A DNA stretch of 6,163 bases from Candidatus Aminicenantota bacterium. Lineage in GTDB: Bacteria > Acidobacteriota > Aminicenantia > Aminicenantales > Aminicenantaceae. Location of the stretch: NCBI GenBank assembly GCA_030620655.1, contig JAUXEH010000179.1, forward strand, positions 1-6,163, read 5' to 3'. A model generated the notes under the pieces. The model had not been told where the DNA came from. It did no database searches and saw nothing but the letters and a program-made list of their open reading frames with translations. The translations under genes were made by a program, and so were the position numbers. Shown here one piece after another: positions 1 through 5,876 of the stretch; the stretch's first letter is position 1; every line of letters begins with the position of its first letter.

Positions 1-620
1 CCCTGTGCGTGTTCGAAGACCTGAGCTTCCAGTTGGAGAAAGGCGAGCTGGTAGCTGTCATGGGCATGTCCGGCGTGGGCAAGACCACGCTCCTGGACCT
101 GCTGGGACTGCTGGACTCGCCCACACGGGGCCGGATCGTCCTGGACGGCGAGGACATCTCGAGCAAGACCGGAGCTGAGAGGGCCGAGATTCGCAACCGG
201 AAGATCGCATTCATATTTCAGTTCTATCATCTCCTCCCCGAATTCAATTCGGTGGAGAACATCAGCTTCCCGCTGCTGATCCGCGGGGTGAAGCGCCGTG
301 AGGCGCAGGAGAGAGCCCTCAAGATGCTGGAGGAGGTTTCGCTCCGCGACAAGGAGCTGCTCCGGCCCGGGCAGCTCTCCGGCGGGGAACAGCAGCGGAT
401 CGCCATTGCCCGGGCCCTGGTCAGCGAGCCCGCCCTGCTCCTGGCCGATGAACCGACCGGCAACCTGGACTGGCTAACAGGGAAGAGGATCCTGGAGCTT
501 ATCCAGGATCTCCACCACCAGAAAGGCCTTTCCTCGGTGATCGTCACGCACAACGAAAAGGTGGCGGAGTTCTGCCAGCACACCTACCTCATGGAATCCG
601 GGCGGCTGGCCCGGCTCTGA
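1..620 (+). CDS. lolD: LolD, ATPase of the LolCDE lipoprotein-release ABC transporter (5' partial)
   Basis: This cytoplasmic ATPase powers extraction of lipoproteins from the inner membrane by the LolC/LolE permeases and their transfer to LolA. The frame is open to the left edge (codons begin at base 3), so the GTG at 9 is internal; about 20 N-terminal residues are missing compared with the usual ~225-235 aa. Counting from the GTG codon, it shows Walker A GMSGVGKTT (19-27), a Q-loop FQFYHLLPEF with Gln71 that is typical of LolD/MacB-type ATPases, signature LSGGEQQR (123-130), Walker B LLLADEP with Asp147/Glu148, D-loop GNLD (151-154) and H-loop His181 in VTH. All catalytic motifs are intact. 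The family also contains MacB, FtsE and generic export ATPases, so the LolD assignment rests on the FQFYHLLPEF segment and on bamA following; lolC/E would be expected just upstream. Family is near certain; exact name is likely. Confidence 0.88.
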   Translation, partial: LCVFEDLSFQLEKGELVAVMGMSGVGKTTLLDLLGLLDSPTRGRIVLDGEDISSKTGAERAEIRNRKIAFIFQFYHLLPEFNSVENISFPLLIRGVKRREAQERALKMLEEVSLRDKELLRPGQLSGGEQQRIAIARALVSEPALLLADEPTGNLDWLTGKRILELIQDLHHQKGLSSVIVTHNEKVAEFCQHTYLMESGRLARL

Positions 621-742
621 CCGGCACACCCGGGGCGCCGGTATGAAACTTTTTTCCCTGTCCGGAGGTTATAGTAACGTGAGCCGATATATCTGTCCCG
701 CGAAAGATATTACTCGATTGTTATCAGTAGATTACGTATGCG

Positions 743-758
743 GCCAGACCTGTCTGGC
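743..758. repeat. 7-bp inverted repeat (hairpin or operator) upstream of bamA
   Basis: GCCAGAC (743-749) and GTCTGGC (752-758) are perfect inverted arms separated by two bases. An alternative stem pairs CGGCC (741-745) with GGCCG (761-765), which excludes the first. A third short stem, GGCG (756-759) with CGCC (768-771), is followed at once by the T-rich TTTATTTTT (772-780). The segment could be the terminator of the lolD transcript, a protein-binding site, or an RNA switch in a bamA leader. The sequence shows only the pairing; function is inferred. Confidence 0.4.
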
Positions 759-791
759 GGGGCCGTTCGCCTTTATTTTTCCCGGAGAATA

Positions 792-800
792 TGGTATAAG
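792..800 (+). promoter_or_regulatory. Candidate extended -10 promoter element for bamA
   Basis: TGG plus TATAAG forms an extended -10 motif (TGn then a hexamer differing from TATAAT at one base). A poor -35, TTTATT, lies at 772-777 with a 17-base spacer. Transcription would begin near 807, only about three bases before the bamA ATG at 810. That would leave the Shine-Dalgarno (798-802) outside the message, so promoter and ribosome site compete as readings of the same bases. The near match to the element at 5858-5866 supports the promoter reading. Confidence 0.35.
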
Positions 801-802
801 GA
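798..802 (+). promoter_or_regulatory. Ribosome binding site that sets the bamA start
   Basis: AAGGA lies 7 bases before the ATG at 810. The same frame is open from an earlier ATG at 738, but the 24 residues this would add (rich in Arg/Gly, no signal-peptide character) would precede a normal signal peptide, and no comparable purine tract sits before 738. The site therefore favours 810. Confidence 0.6.
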
Positions 803-809
803 AAGTACT

Positions 810-3164
810 ATGAAGAGGATTTTTCTATGTCTGATCCTGTGCTTCACGCCCCTTCTTGTCCACGGGCAGGAGGTCATCGAAAAAATAGAGATCACCGGCA
901 ACCAGCGGGTTACCAAAGAGACCATCCAGTATTACCTCTCCTCCCGTGTCGGTGATTATTACAGCCAGGACCTGTTCCGCAAGGACTTCAAGGTCCTGTG
1001 GGCGACCGGTTTTTTCGCCGATATCCGGATCGAGGAGTCGGACGGCCAGCACGGCAAGATCCTCCGGATCATCGTGGAAGAGAATCCCATCATCAAGGAA
1101 ATCACTTTCAAGGCCGGGAAGAAAGTGAAAGAGAAGGACATCGTCAACCGGCTGAAGGAGAAGGACGCGTATATGCTGCCCTATTCCTACTACAGCCAGC
1201 ACAAGATCCGCCGGGCCGAGGAGACGATCAAGGACCTTCTGGTAGAGAAGGGCCTGCCGTCCGGAAAAGTCGAGGCCCGGGCGAATCCCAGGGGCCAGAA
1301 TGAGATGGAGGTCATCTTCGAGATCGATGAGGGCCCCAAGGTCCGTGTGGGGGCGATCGTCTTCGAGGGGAATCCCAAGCTGTCCGACGCCACGCTCATG
1401 TCGGCGTTTTCGGAGAACAAGAAGCATGGGATCATCGCTTGGATCACGGGAAAAGACGCATTCAAGATGAACGCGGTCGCCGATGACCTGGCCAGCTTGA
1501 AGACGAAGTTACAGGAACACGGCTACATGGAGGCCACCATCGGAGAGCCTCGCTTCGAGGAGATGGACAAGACCTCGATCTTCTTGAAAAAACAGCCCAT
1601 GATGCGAATCATCGTGCCCGTGGAAGCCGGCTACCGCTACACCGTCGGCGAGGTGGCCATCGAGGGCAATCAGTTCTTCACGGCCAAATACCTGCGGACC
1701 TTCATCAAATTCAAGGAAGGCGATGTCTACCGCACCGGGGTGCGTGAGGAAGCCAAGGAAAAGATCGAGGAAACCTACCGGGACTGGGGGTACATCTACG
1801 CCCAGGCCCGGCCGTTGGAAAAGCTCGATCCCAAGCGTAAGCAGGTCAACCTCACCTTTCACATGTTCGAGGGCGAGGTGGCCTACCTCAACCGGCTGGA
1901 ATTCAAGGGCAACACCTTCACCAAAGACAAAGTGATCCGCCGGGAGATGAGGATGCGGGAGGGAGACCGCTTCAGTTTCGCCATGTTCAAGGACAGCCTC
2001 CTGCGCCTGAATCAGCTCGGCCTGGTGGAACTGGAAGGCGACCCTGACATCCGGCCCAATCCCGAAGACCCCACCCAGCTGGATGTGGACATCAGGCTCA
2101 CAGAACTGCAGCGGAACAACATCCAGTTCTCCGCCGGCTACAGCGGATACCAGGGCACCTTCGTCTCGGTCAGCTACTCGACCGTAAACTTCCTCGGGGC
2201 GGGGGAGAAGCTGGATGTGGCGGTCCAGTACGGGAAGCTCATCAAGAACTATTCCTTCGGATTCACCGAGCCCTACCTTTTCGACCTGCCCCTCAACCTG
2301 GGCTTCCGTGTCCACGACCAGTCGATGATCTATGTGGGTTTGTTCAGCCGCCGCAGCCGCGGGGTGAGCATGAATTTCAGCGCCCGTATCCGGGGATATC
2401 TGCGTGGAAGCCTCGTGTACAGCTATGAGAACCTCAACGTCAGCCCTTATGAGGGAGACTTGGACGGTCCGATCTACAATCCCTACCAAAATCCCTACGG
2501 TACCGGTATGACCGGCGGCTACGCGTCGCCGTATTACAGCTACGGGAAATACAACATCAGCTCGATCACGCCCACCCTGTACCGGAGCACCGTGGACAGC
2601 CCCCTGACTCCCAGCAGCGGCGGGCTCTACCTGGTCTCGGCCAAGTTCGCAGGAGGCGCCCTGGGTGGGGACGTGGACATGATAAAGCCCCGGTTCGAGC
2701 TCACCCGCTACATCCGCACCATCGGGCGTCAGTCGATCGGCCTGCATGCCGAATACTCGTTCATCGAGCCTCTGGGCAGCGGCACCACCGAGGTCCCGTT
2801 CTGGGAGCGCTACTTCCTGGGAGGGGAACGGTCGATCCGTGGCTATGAGATCTACACCATCGGGCCGCGCGATGAGAACGGGGTCAACGTCGGCGGGGAC
2901 AAGTCGCTGGTGTTCAACGCGGAATACATCATCCCCTTGAGCGGGCCCCTGTATACGATCCTGTTCTTCGACGCCGGCAATGCCCTAGCGCAGCATCAGA
3001 AATTCCGGTTCGAGGACATGTACACCTCCGCAGGCATAGAGATGCGGATCTTTGTTCCCGCATTAAGAGTTCCCTTTCGTTTGATTTTTGCGTATAATAA
3101 CCGCTTGATCTATCGAGGAGACTCGAACTATAACTTCAGGTTTGCCATCGGAACCACGTTTTGA
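810..3164 (+). CDS. bamA: BamA (Omp85/YaeT), outer-membrane beta-barrel assembly protein
   Basis: BamA is the central subunit of the BAM complex, which folds and inserts beta-barrel proteins into the outer membrane. From the ATG at 810 it is 784 aa, normal for the family. Residues 1-19 or 20 form a signal peptide (MKR, then a hydrophobic core ending LLVHG) with cleavage near Gln20; no lipobox is seen. Five POTRA repeats follow at roughly 22-91, 92-173, 174-272, 275-352 and 355-432, with repeated I-x-I-x-GN starts (for example IEITGN at 26-31 and VAIEGN at 282-287). The barrel spans about 440-784. It has the loop-6 motif IRGY (676-679, the family's VRGF) followed by IGPRD, the segment FFDAGN (719-724), and a C-terminal strand ending in Phe784, as in barrel assembly signals. 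A Tyr/Gly/Pro-rich stretch (547-581) is probably an enlarged surface loop. lolD lies upstream and skp 40 bp downstream. An upstream in-frame ATG at 738 is less likely. Confidence 0.96.
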   Translation: MKRIFLCLILCFTPLLVHGQEVIEKIEITGNQRVTKETIQYYLSSRVGDYYSQDLFRKDFKVLWATGFFADIRIEESDGQHGKILRIIVEENPIIKEITFKAGKKVKEKDIVNRLKEKDAYMLPYSYYSQHKIRRAEETIKDLLVEKGLPSGKVEARANPRGQNEMEVIFEIDEGPKVRVGAIVFEGNPKLSDATLMSAFSENKKHGIIAWITGKDAFKMNAVADDLASLKTKLQEHGYMEATIGEPRFEEMDKTSIFLKKQPMMRIIVPVEAGYRYTVGEVAIEGNQFFTAKYLRTFIKFKEGDVYRTGVREEAKEKIEETYRDWGYIYAQARPLEKLDPKRKQVNLTFHMFEGEVAYLNRLEFKGNTFTKDKVIRREMRMREGDRFSFAMFKDSLLRLNQLGLVELEGDPDIRPNPEDPTQLDVDIRLTELQRNNIQFSAGYSGYQGTFVSVSYSTVNFLGAGEKLDVAVQYGKLIKNYSFGFTEPYLFDLPLNLGFRVHDQSMIYVGLFSRRSRGVSMNFSARIRGYLRGSLVYSYENLNVSPYEGDLDGPIYNPYQNPYGTGMTGGYASPYYSYGKYNISSITPTLYRSTVDSPLTPSSGGLYLVSAKFAGGALGGDVDMIKPRFELTRYIRTIGRQSIGLHAEYSFIEPLGSGTTEVPFWERYFLGGERSIRGYEIYTIGPRDENGVNVGGDKSLVFNAEYIIPLSGPLYTILFFDAGNALAQHQKFRFEDMYTSAGIEMRIFVPALRVPFRLIFAYNNRLIYRGDSNYNFRFAIGTTF
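3070..3098 (+). promoter_or_regulatory. Weak candidate internal promoter at the 3' end of bamA
   Basis: A perfect TATAAT lies at 3093-3098 inside bamA, with TTCCCT (3070-3075, three of six -35 matches) 17 bases upstream. A start near 3105 would give skp and the lipid A genes a leader of about 100 bases. The hexamer is also simply the coding for Tyr-Asn in the conserved end of the barrel, so chance is a real alternative. The unusually AT-rich synonymous codons nearby are the only added support. Confidence 0.2.
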
Positions 3165-3190
3165 GCGCCTGGAAGGGATTTAACGTTTAG

Positions 3191-3196
3191 AGGAGG
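3191..3196 (+). promoter_or_regulatory. Strong Shine-Dalgarno of skp
   Basis: AGGAGG is a full anti-16S match, 8 bases before the ATG at 3205. It is the strongest ribosome site in the window, which fits a chaperone needed in large amounts. The out-of-frame ATG at 3198 lies too close to this site to be used. Confidence 0.75.
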
Positions 3197-3204
3197 AATG
3201 TGAG

Positions 3205-3744
3205 ATGCACAGAAGCACAGCCAAGCTCATCATAATGGCTCTGATGATCGCAGCTCTGGCTTCCAGCGGCCTGGCCCAGCAGATCATCAAGGTCGGCGTG
3301 GTAAATTCGCAGGAAGTATTGGAAAAATCAGCGGAAGGCAAAAGGGTCCTGGCCCAGCTTCAGGATAAGGACAAGAGGAATCAGGCCGAGCTCTCCCGTA
3401 GAGACCAGGAGATCCAGGAGCTCCAGACCAGACTCAACACCCAGAGACTCACCCTGACTCCGGAGGCGCTCCGCAACCTGTCAACGGACCTGCAGCGGAA
3501 ACAGACGGAGAGGCAGCGTTTTTTTGAGGATGCGGGCCGCGAGATGAATGAGCTGGCGGAGCGCCTGTTCCAGCGGATCCAGAATGAACTGCTCCCTATC
3601 ATCGAACAGATGGGGAAGGAAAATGGCATGGATGTAATCTTCGACCTGGGTAAGAGCGGGGCGATCTACTTCAGTCCCGGCATAGAAATCACGCAGGACG
3701 TCATTCAAAGATACGATGCCTCAAAAGCCCCCGCAAAAAAATAA
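3205..3744 (+). CDS. skp: Skp/OmpH-family periplasmic chaperone
   Basis: Skp binds unfolded outer-membrane proteins in the periplasm and keeps them soluble on the way to BAM. The 179-aa product has a clear signal peptide (residues 1-24 or 25: positive HRSTAK start, hydrophobic IIMALMIAALA, cleavage near GLAQ/Q). A beta strand VGVVNSQEVL (30-39) follows, matching the family's common VDxQxVL start. Then comes a long charged helical region (about 41-140, rich in Glu, Lys, Arg and Gln), expected to form the coiled-coil tentacles. A closing section (141-170: MDVIFDLGKSGAIYFSPGIEI in part) returns to the trimer core. Length and layout fit the family. It lies 40 bp after bamA, its standard partner. 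Its last 29 bases overlap fabZ, and it ends in a Lys-rich tail over an A7 run directly before the stop. Confidence 0.92.
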   Translation: MHRSTAKLIIMALMIAALASSGLAQQIIKVGVVNSQEVLEKSAEGKRVLAQLQDKDKRNQAELSRRDQEIQELQTRLNTQRLTLTPEALRNLSTDLQRKQTERQRFFEDAGREMNELAERLFQRIQNELLPIIEQMGKENGMDVIFDLGKSGAIYFSPGIEITQDVIQRYDASKAPAKK

Positions 3745-4204
3745 TACTCCTGTCTTCGACATAGAAAAGATCATGGGGATGCTCCCCCATCGATATCCCT
3801 TCCTGCTCGTCGACCGTGTCCTGGAGATCAAGGCGGGCGAGTCTATTGTGGCCTTGAAGAATGTGACCTGCAATGAGCCCTTCTTTCAGGGGCACTTCCC
3901 CCAGCTCAAGATCATGCCCGGCGTGCTGATCATCGAAGCGCTGGCGCAGGCGGGAGGAATCCTGCTGTTCCACTCTCTCCCGGATCCCGAAAAGAAACTG
4001 GTATTCTTGAGCAAAATCAACAACACGAAGTTCCGCAAGCCTGTGGTCCCAGGTGATCAGTTGGAGATGCATGTCAACCTGCTGAAATACAAGAAAGGGT
4101 TCTGTCAGATCGAGGCCAAGGCCTATGTCGACGGCCAGGTGGTCACAGAGTCCGAGATCATGGCGTCCGTGGTCGAGCTTGAGGAACGGGATGGGGAATC
4201 CTGA
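3716..4204 (+). CDS. fabZ: FabZ, (3R)-hydroxyacyl-[acyl-carrier-protein] dehydratase
   Basis: FabZ removes water from beta-hydroxyacyl-ACP in fatty-acid elongation. It competes with LpxA for hydroxyacyl-ACP and so helps set the balance between phospholipid and lipid A. The 162-aa product has the hot-dog-fold family signatures: MLPHRYPFLLVDRV (22-35), NEPFFQGHFP (53-62) with the catalytic His60, and the helix PGVLIIEALAQAGG (68-81) with the catalytic Glu74. FRKPVVPGDQL follows at about 105-115. The ATG at 3716 is the only ordinary start before the conserved region begins near residue 14; it adds a short polar tail (MPQKPPQKNN) and forces a 29-nt overlap with skp. Its ribosome site is weak (AAAG at 3707-3710), suggesting translation coupled to skp. 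In many Proteobacteria lpxD lies between skp and fabZ; here it does not. Confidence 0.95.
   Translation: MPQKPPQKNNTPVFDIEKIMGMLPHRYPFLLVDRVLEIKAGESIVALKNVTCNEPFFQGHFPQLKIMPGVLIIEALAQAGGILLFHSLPDPEKKLVFLSKINNTKFRKPVVPGDQLEMHVNLLKYKKGFCQIEAKAYVDGQVVTESEIMASVVELEERDGES
4181..4185 (+). promoter_or_regulatory. Ribosome binding site that sets the lpxA start
   Basis: GAGGA lies 5 bases before the ATG at 4191, inside the end of fabZ. The lpxA frame is open upstream, with an ATG at 4125, but residues encoded there show no LpxA character. The site and the homology both place the start at 4191. Confidence 0.6.
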
Positions 4205-5015
4205 GACACGGATCCATCCCTCGGCTGCCGTCCATCCTCGGGCCCAGTTGGATCACGGTGTCCAGATCGGACCGGCTTGTGTGATCGACGAGTTTGTATC
4301 CCTGGGGAAGAACACCCGGCTCGATGCCCATGTGTATATCACGGGGCACACGGCGGTGGGTGAGGACGGCCGATTTTTTCCCTATTCCGCTGTGGGCACC
4401 GAACCTCAGGATGTGGGCTACCAGCAGGAAGAAACTCGAGTCGAGATCGGGGACCGCAACCTCTTCCGTGAATTCATGACCGTGAACCGGGGAACCGCCA
4501 AGGACGTGGGGACCACCCGGATCGGGGATGATAATTATTTCATGGCCTATTCGCATATCGCCCATGACTGTCAGGTGGGCAGCCGGATCGTCTTCATGAA
4601 CGGGGTGACCCTGGCGGGACACTGCCTTGTCGATGATCATGTGCAGATCAGCGCCTTCACGGGCGTTCACCAGTTCTGCCGGATCGGAAGGTATGCCTAT
4701 ATCGGCGGATACTCCGTCATCACGCAGGACGTCCTGCCGTTCTGCAAGGTGGCGGGCGGCCGCCCTCCGCTCATCTACGGGACCAATGCCATCGGGCTGC
4801 GGCGGCTCGGATTCCCGCGCGAAAGGATCAAGACTATAAAGGGCATGTTCCGGCTCATCTTTTTTTCCGACCTGAACACCGCCCAGGCCGTTGAGCGGAT
4901 CGAAGGGGAATTTCCCCCCGGTGAAGACCGGGACGAACTGCTTTCATTCATCCGGTCGTCCAAACGGGGGATCGTGAAAAAATTGTCCGACGAATGGAAA
5001 AAAGACTTGGCGTGA
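4191..5015 (+). CDS. lpxA: LpxA, UDP-N-acetylglucosamine 3-O-acyltransferase
   Basis: LpxA moves a 3-hydroxyacyl chain from ACP to position 3 of UDP-GlcNAc, the first and reversible step of lipid A synthesis in the cytoplasm. The product is 274 aa (E. coli 262). Residues 1-190 are left-handed beta-helix hexapeptide repeats (for example IHPSAAVHP, VQIGPACVID). His122, His125, His144 and His160 fall at the same numbers as the E. coli active-site histidines; His125 in IAHDCQVG is the catalytic base and HQFC (160-163) is present. Gly173 matches the E. coli chain-length residue. The helical C-terminal part begins near residue 199 (NAIGLRRLGF). Compared with E. coli there is one extra residue between 191 and 199, and Arg replaces His191. 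It overlaps fabZ by 14 nt and lpxI by 22 nt, so the three are surely co-transcribed. Confidence 0.96.
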   Translation: MGNPETRIHPSAAVHPRAQLDHGVQIGPACVIDEFVSLGKNTRLDAHVYITGHTAVGEDGRFFPYSAVGTEPQDVGYQQEETRVEIGDRNLFREFMTVNRGTAKDVGTTRIGDDNYFMAYSHIAHDCQVGSRIVFMNGVTLAGHCLVDDHVQISAFTGVHQFCRIGRYAYIGGYSVITQDVLPFCKVAGGRPPLIYGTNAIGLRRLGFPRERIKTIKGMFRLIFFSDLNTAQAVERIEGEFPPGEDRDELLSFIRSSKRGIVKKLSDEWKKDLA

Positions 5016-5800
5016 TCGCCGGCTCCGGGGAGTCGCCCGCCCTCATCCGAGATCAGGCTCTGGGCCGAGGGTATTTCTGCGTGATCGCCGCCATCCGGGA
5101 TGAGGCGGACCCGTCGCTGGAGGAACAGGGCGGCACGCTGGCCTGGTTCGGAGTGAGCGAGGTATCCGAGATCGCACGTTTCTTTAAATCCCATGGGATC
5201 ACGGACGCGGTGTTTGCGGGGAAGGTCGATCCACGGCATCTTTTTCAGAAGAAAAAACTGGGGACGGCCCTGCTGCGCATGCTGGACAGGGAGCGGGATC
5301 GCAGCGCTGAGACGGTCATCCGTGCGGCCATGGACTTTTTCGCCCGGCAGGGGATCCGCTTCATCTCTCCCGAGCCCTTCTTGGCAGCGGTCATGTGCCC
5401 GGCCGGCCTGTTATCCCGCAGCAAACCGCCGGCCGCCATCCAGGCGGATATCGAGTGGGGATGGGAGCGGGCGCGGCAGCTGGCCGACGCAGATGTCGGT
5501 CAGTGCATCGTGGTCAAGGACAAGGCCGTGGTGGCGGTCGAGGGCATGGAGGGGACGGACGCCGCCATCCGGAGGGGCGGAGAGCTGGCCAAAGGGGATT
5601 TCGTGGCCATCAAGGTGGCCCGCACCCGGCAGGACCCCCGCATCGATCTCCCGGCCGTGGGGCTGCAGACGGTAACCAGCCTGGTGGAAGCAGGGGGGAA
5701 GGCGCTGTGTTTCGAGGCCGAAAAGATGCCGTTTTTTCAGAGAGATGCAGCCCTGGCTCTGGCAGACAGGCACGGGATCGTTGTGCTGGCCCGGACATGA
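4994..5800 (+). CDS. lpxI: LpxI, UDP-2,3-diacylglucosamine pyrophosphatase (DUF1009 family)
   Basis: LpxI hydrolyses UDP-2,3-diacylglucosamine to lipid X and UMP, the fourth lipid A step, in bacteria that lack LpxH; it was first characterised in Caulobacter. The 268-aa product has the family layout: N-terminal LGVIAGSGESPALI (5-18), FAGKVDP (74-80), then a C-terminal catalytic domain with VEGMEGTDAAIRRGG (182-196) and the acidic segment QDPRIDLPAVG (213-223). The conserved Asp residues of that last segment are expected to include the catalytic one, from family knowledge that I could not align here. The ATG at 4994 precedes the conserved start by only four codons and overlaps lpxA by 22 nt. 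No good Shine-Dalgarno precedes it, so it probably depends on ribosomes arriving from lpxA. No membrane segment or signal peptide is seen. Confidence 0.93.
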   Translation: MEKRLGVIAGSGESPALIRDQALGRGYFCVIAAIRDEADPSLEEQGGTLAWFGVSEVSEIARFFKSHGITDAVFAGKVDPRHLFQKKKLGTALLRMLDRERDRSAETVIRAAMDFFARQGIRFISPEPFLAAVMCPAGLLSRSKPPAAIQADIEWGWERARQLADADVGQCIVVKDKAVVAVEGMEGTDAAIRRGGELAKGDFVAIKVARTRQDPRIDLPAVGLQTVTSLVEAGGKALCFEAEKMPFFQRDAALALADRHGIVVLART

Positions 5801-5857
5801 TCGGATTTGGAAATGCCTACATCGGATTTACTTAGCCCTTTGGATTTAAACGGATTG
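5800..5857 (+). repeat. GGATT repeat cluster, including a 9-bp direct repeat
   Basis: ATCGGATTT occurs exactly at 5800-5808 and 5821-5829, a 21-base period (two helical turns). Related copies TTGGATTT (5840-5847) and ACGGATTG (5850-5857) follow, so the GGATT cores begin at 5803, 5824, 5842 and 5852. The first copy overlaps the lpxI stop codon and the last reaches the promoter motif at 5858. Placement and same-face spacing suggest binding sites for a regulator of the next gene; this is inference. Confidence 0.4.
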
Positions 5858-5866
5858 TGGTATAAT
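5858..5866 (+). promoter_or_regulatory. Consensus extended -10 promoter element for the oxidoreductase gene
   Basis: TGG followed by a perfect TATAAT is a full extended -10 element in an AT-rich gap. The -35 is weak (TTTGGA at 5839-5844, spacer 16), as is common with extended -10 promoters. Transcription would start near 5873, about four bases before the ATG at 5877. No Shine-Dalgarno lies between, so the transcript may be nearly leaderless. It would give the oxidoreductase and genes beyond the window a promoter independent of the lpx operon. Confidence 0.55.
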
Positions 5867-5876
5867 AGCCCTCCAT

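Noticed and set aside
621..655. Terminator after lolD: CCGGC (621-625) and GCCGG (637-641), with a T6 run at 650-655
   Set aside because: The stem has only 5 bp with an 11-base loop, and the T-run begins 9 bases after the stem. This is too weak to annotate as a terminator.
645..674. Envelope-stress (sigma-E-like) promoter: GAAACTT at 645-651
   Set aside because: The -35 resembles GGAACTT, but no matching -10 is found at the required distance, and the sigma factor of this organism is unknown.
738..809. An N-terminal extension of BamA from the ATG at 738
   Set aside because: It would put 24 unrelated residues before a normal signal peptide, and the ribosome site lies at 798-802. It also covers the palindrome and T-rich tract.
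1509..2747. A 412-codon open frame on the minus strand opposite bamA
   Set aside because: It lies wholly within the well-supported bamA gene. Its protein is rich in Val/Gly/His/Asp/Ala with no recognisable domain, as expected for the shadow of a GC-rich gene.
4125..4190. Upstream extension of LpxA from the ATG at 4125
   Set aside because: The extra residues come from reading fabZ out of frame and show no LpxA likeness. A good ribosome site precedes the ATG at 4191.
5395..5835. A 146-codon plus-strand frame overlapping the end of lpxI, and the short frames at 5807-5992 and 5832-6020
   Set aside because: These are Gly/Arg- or Pro-rich shadows of lpxI and the oxidoreductase, with no domain or ribosome site. 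They conflict with well-supported genes.
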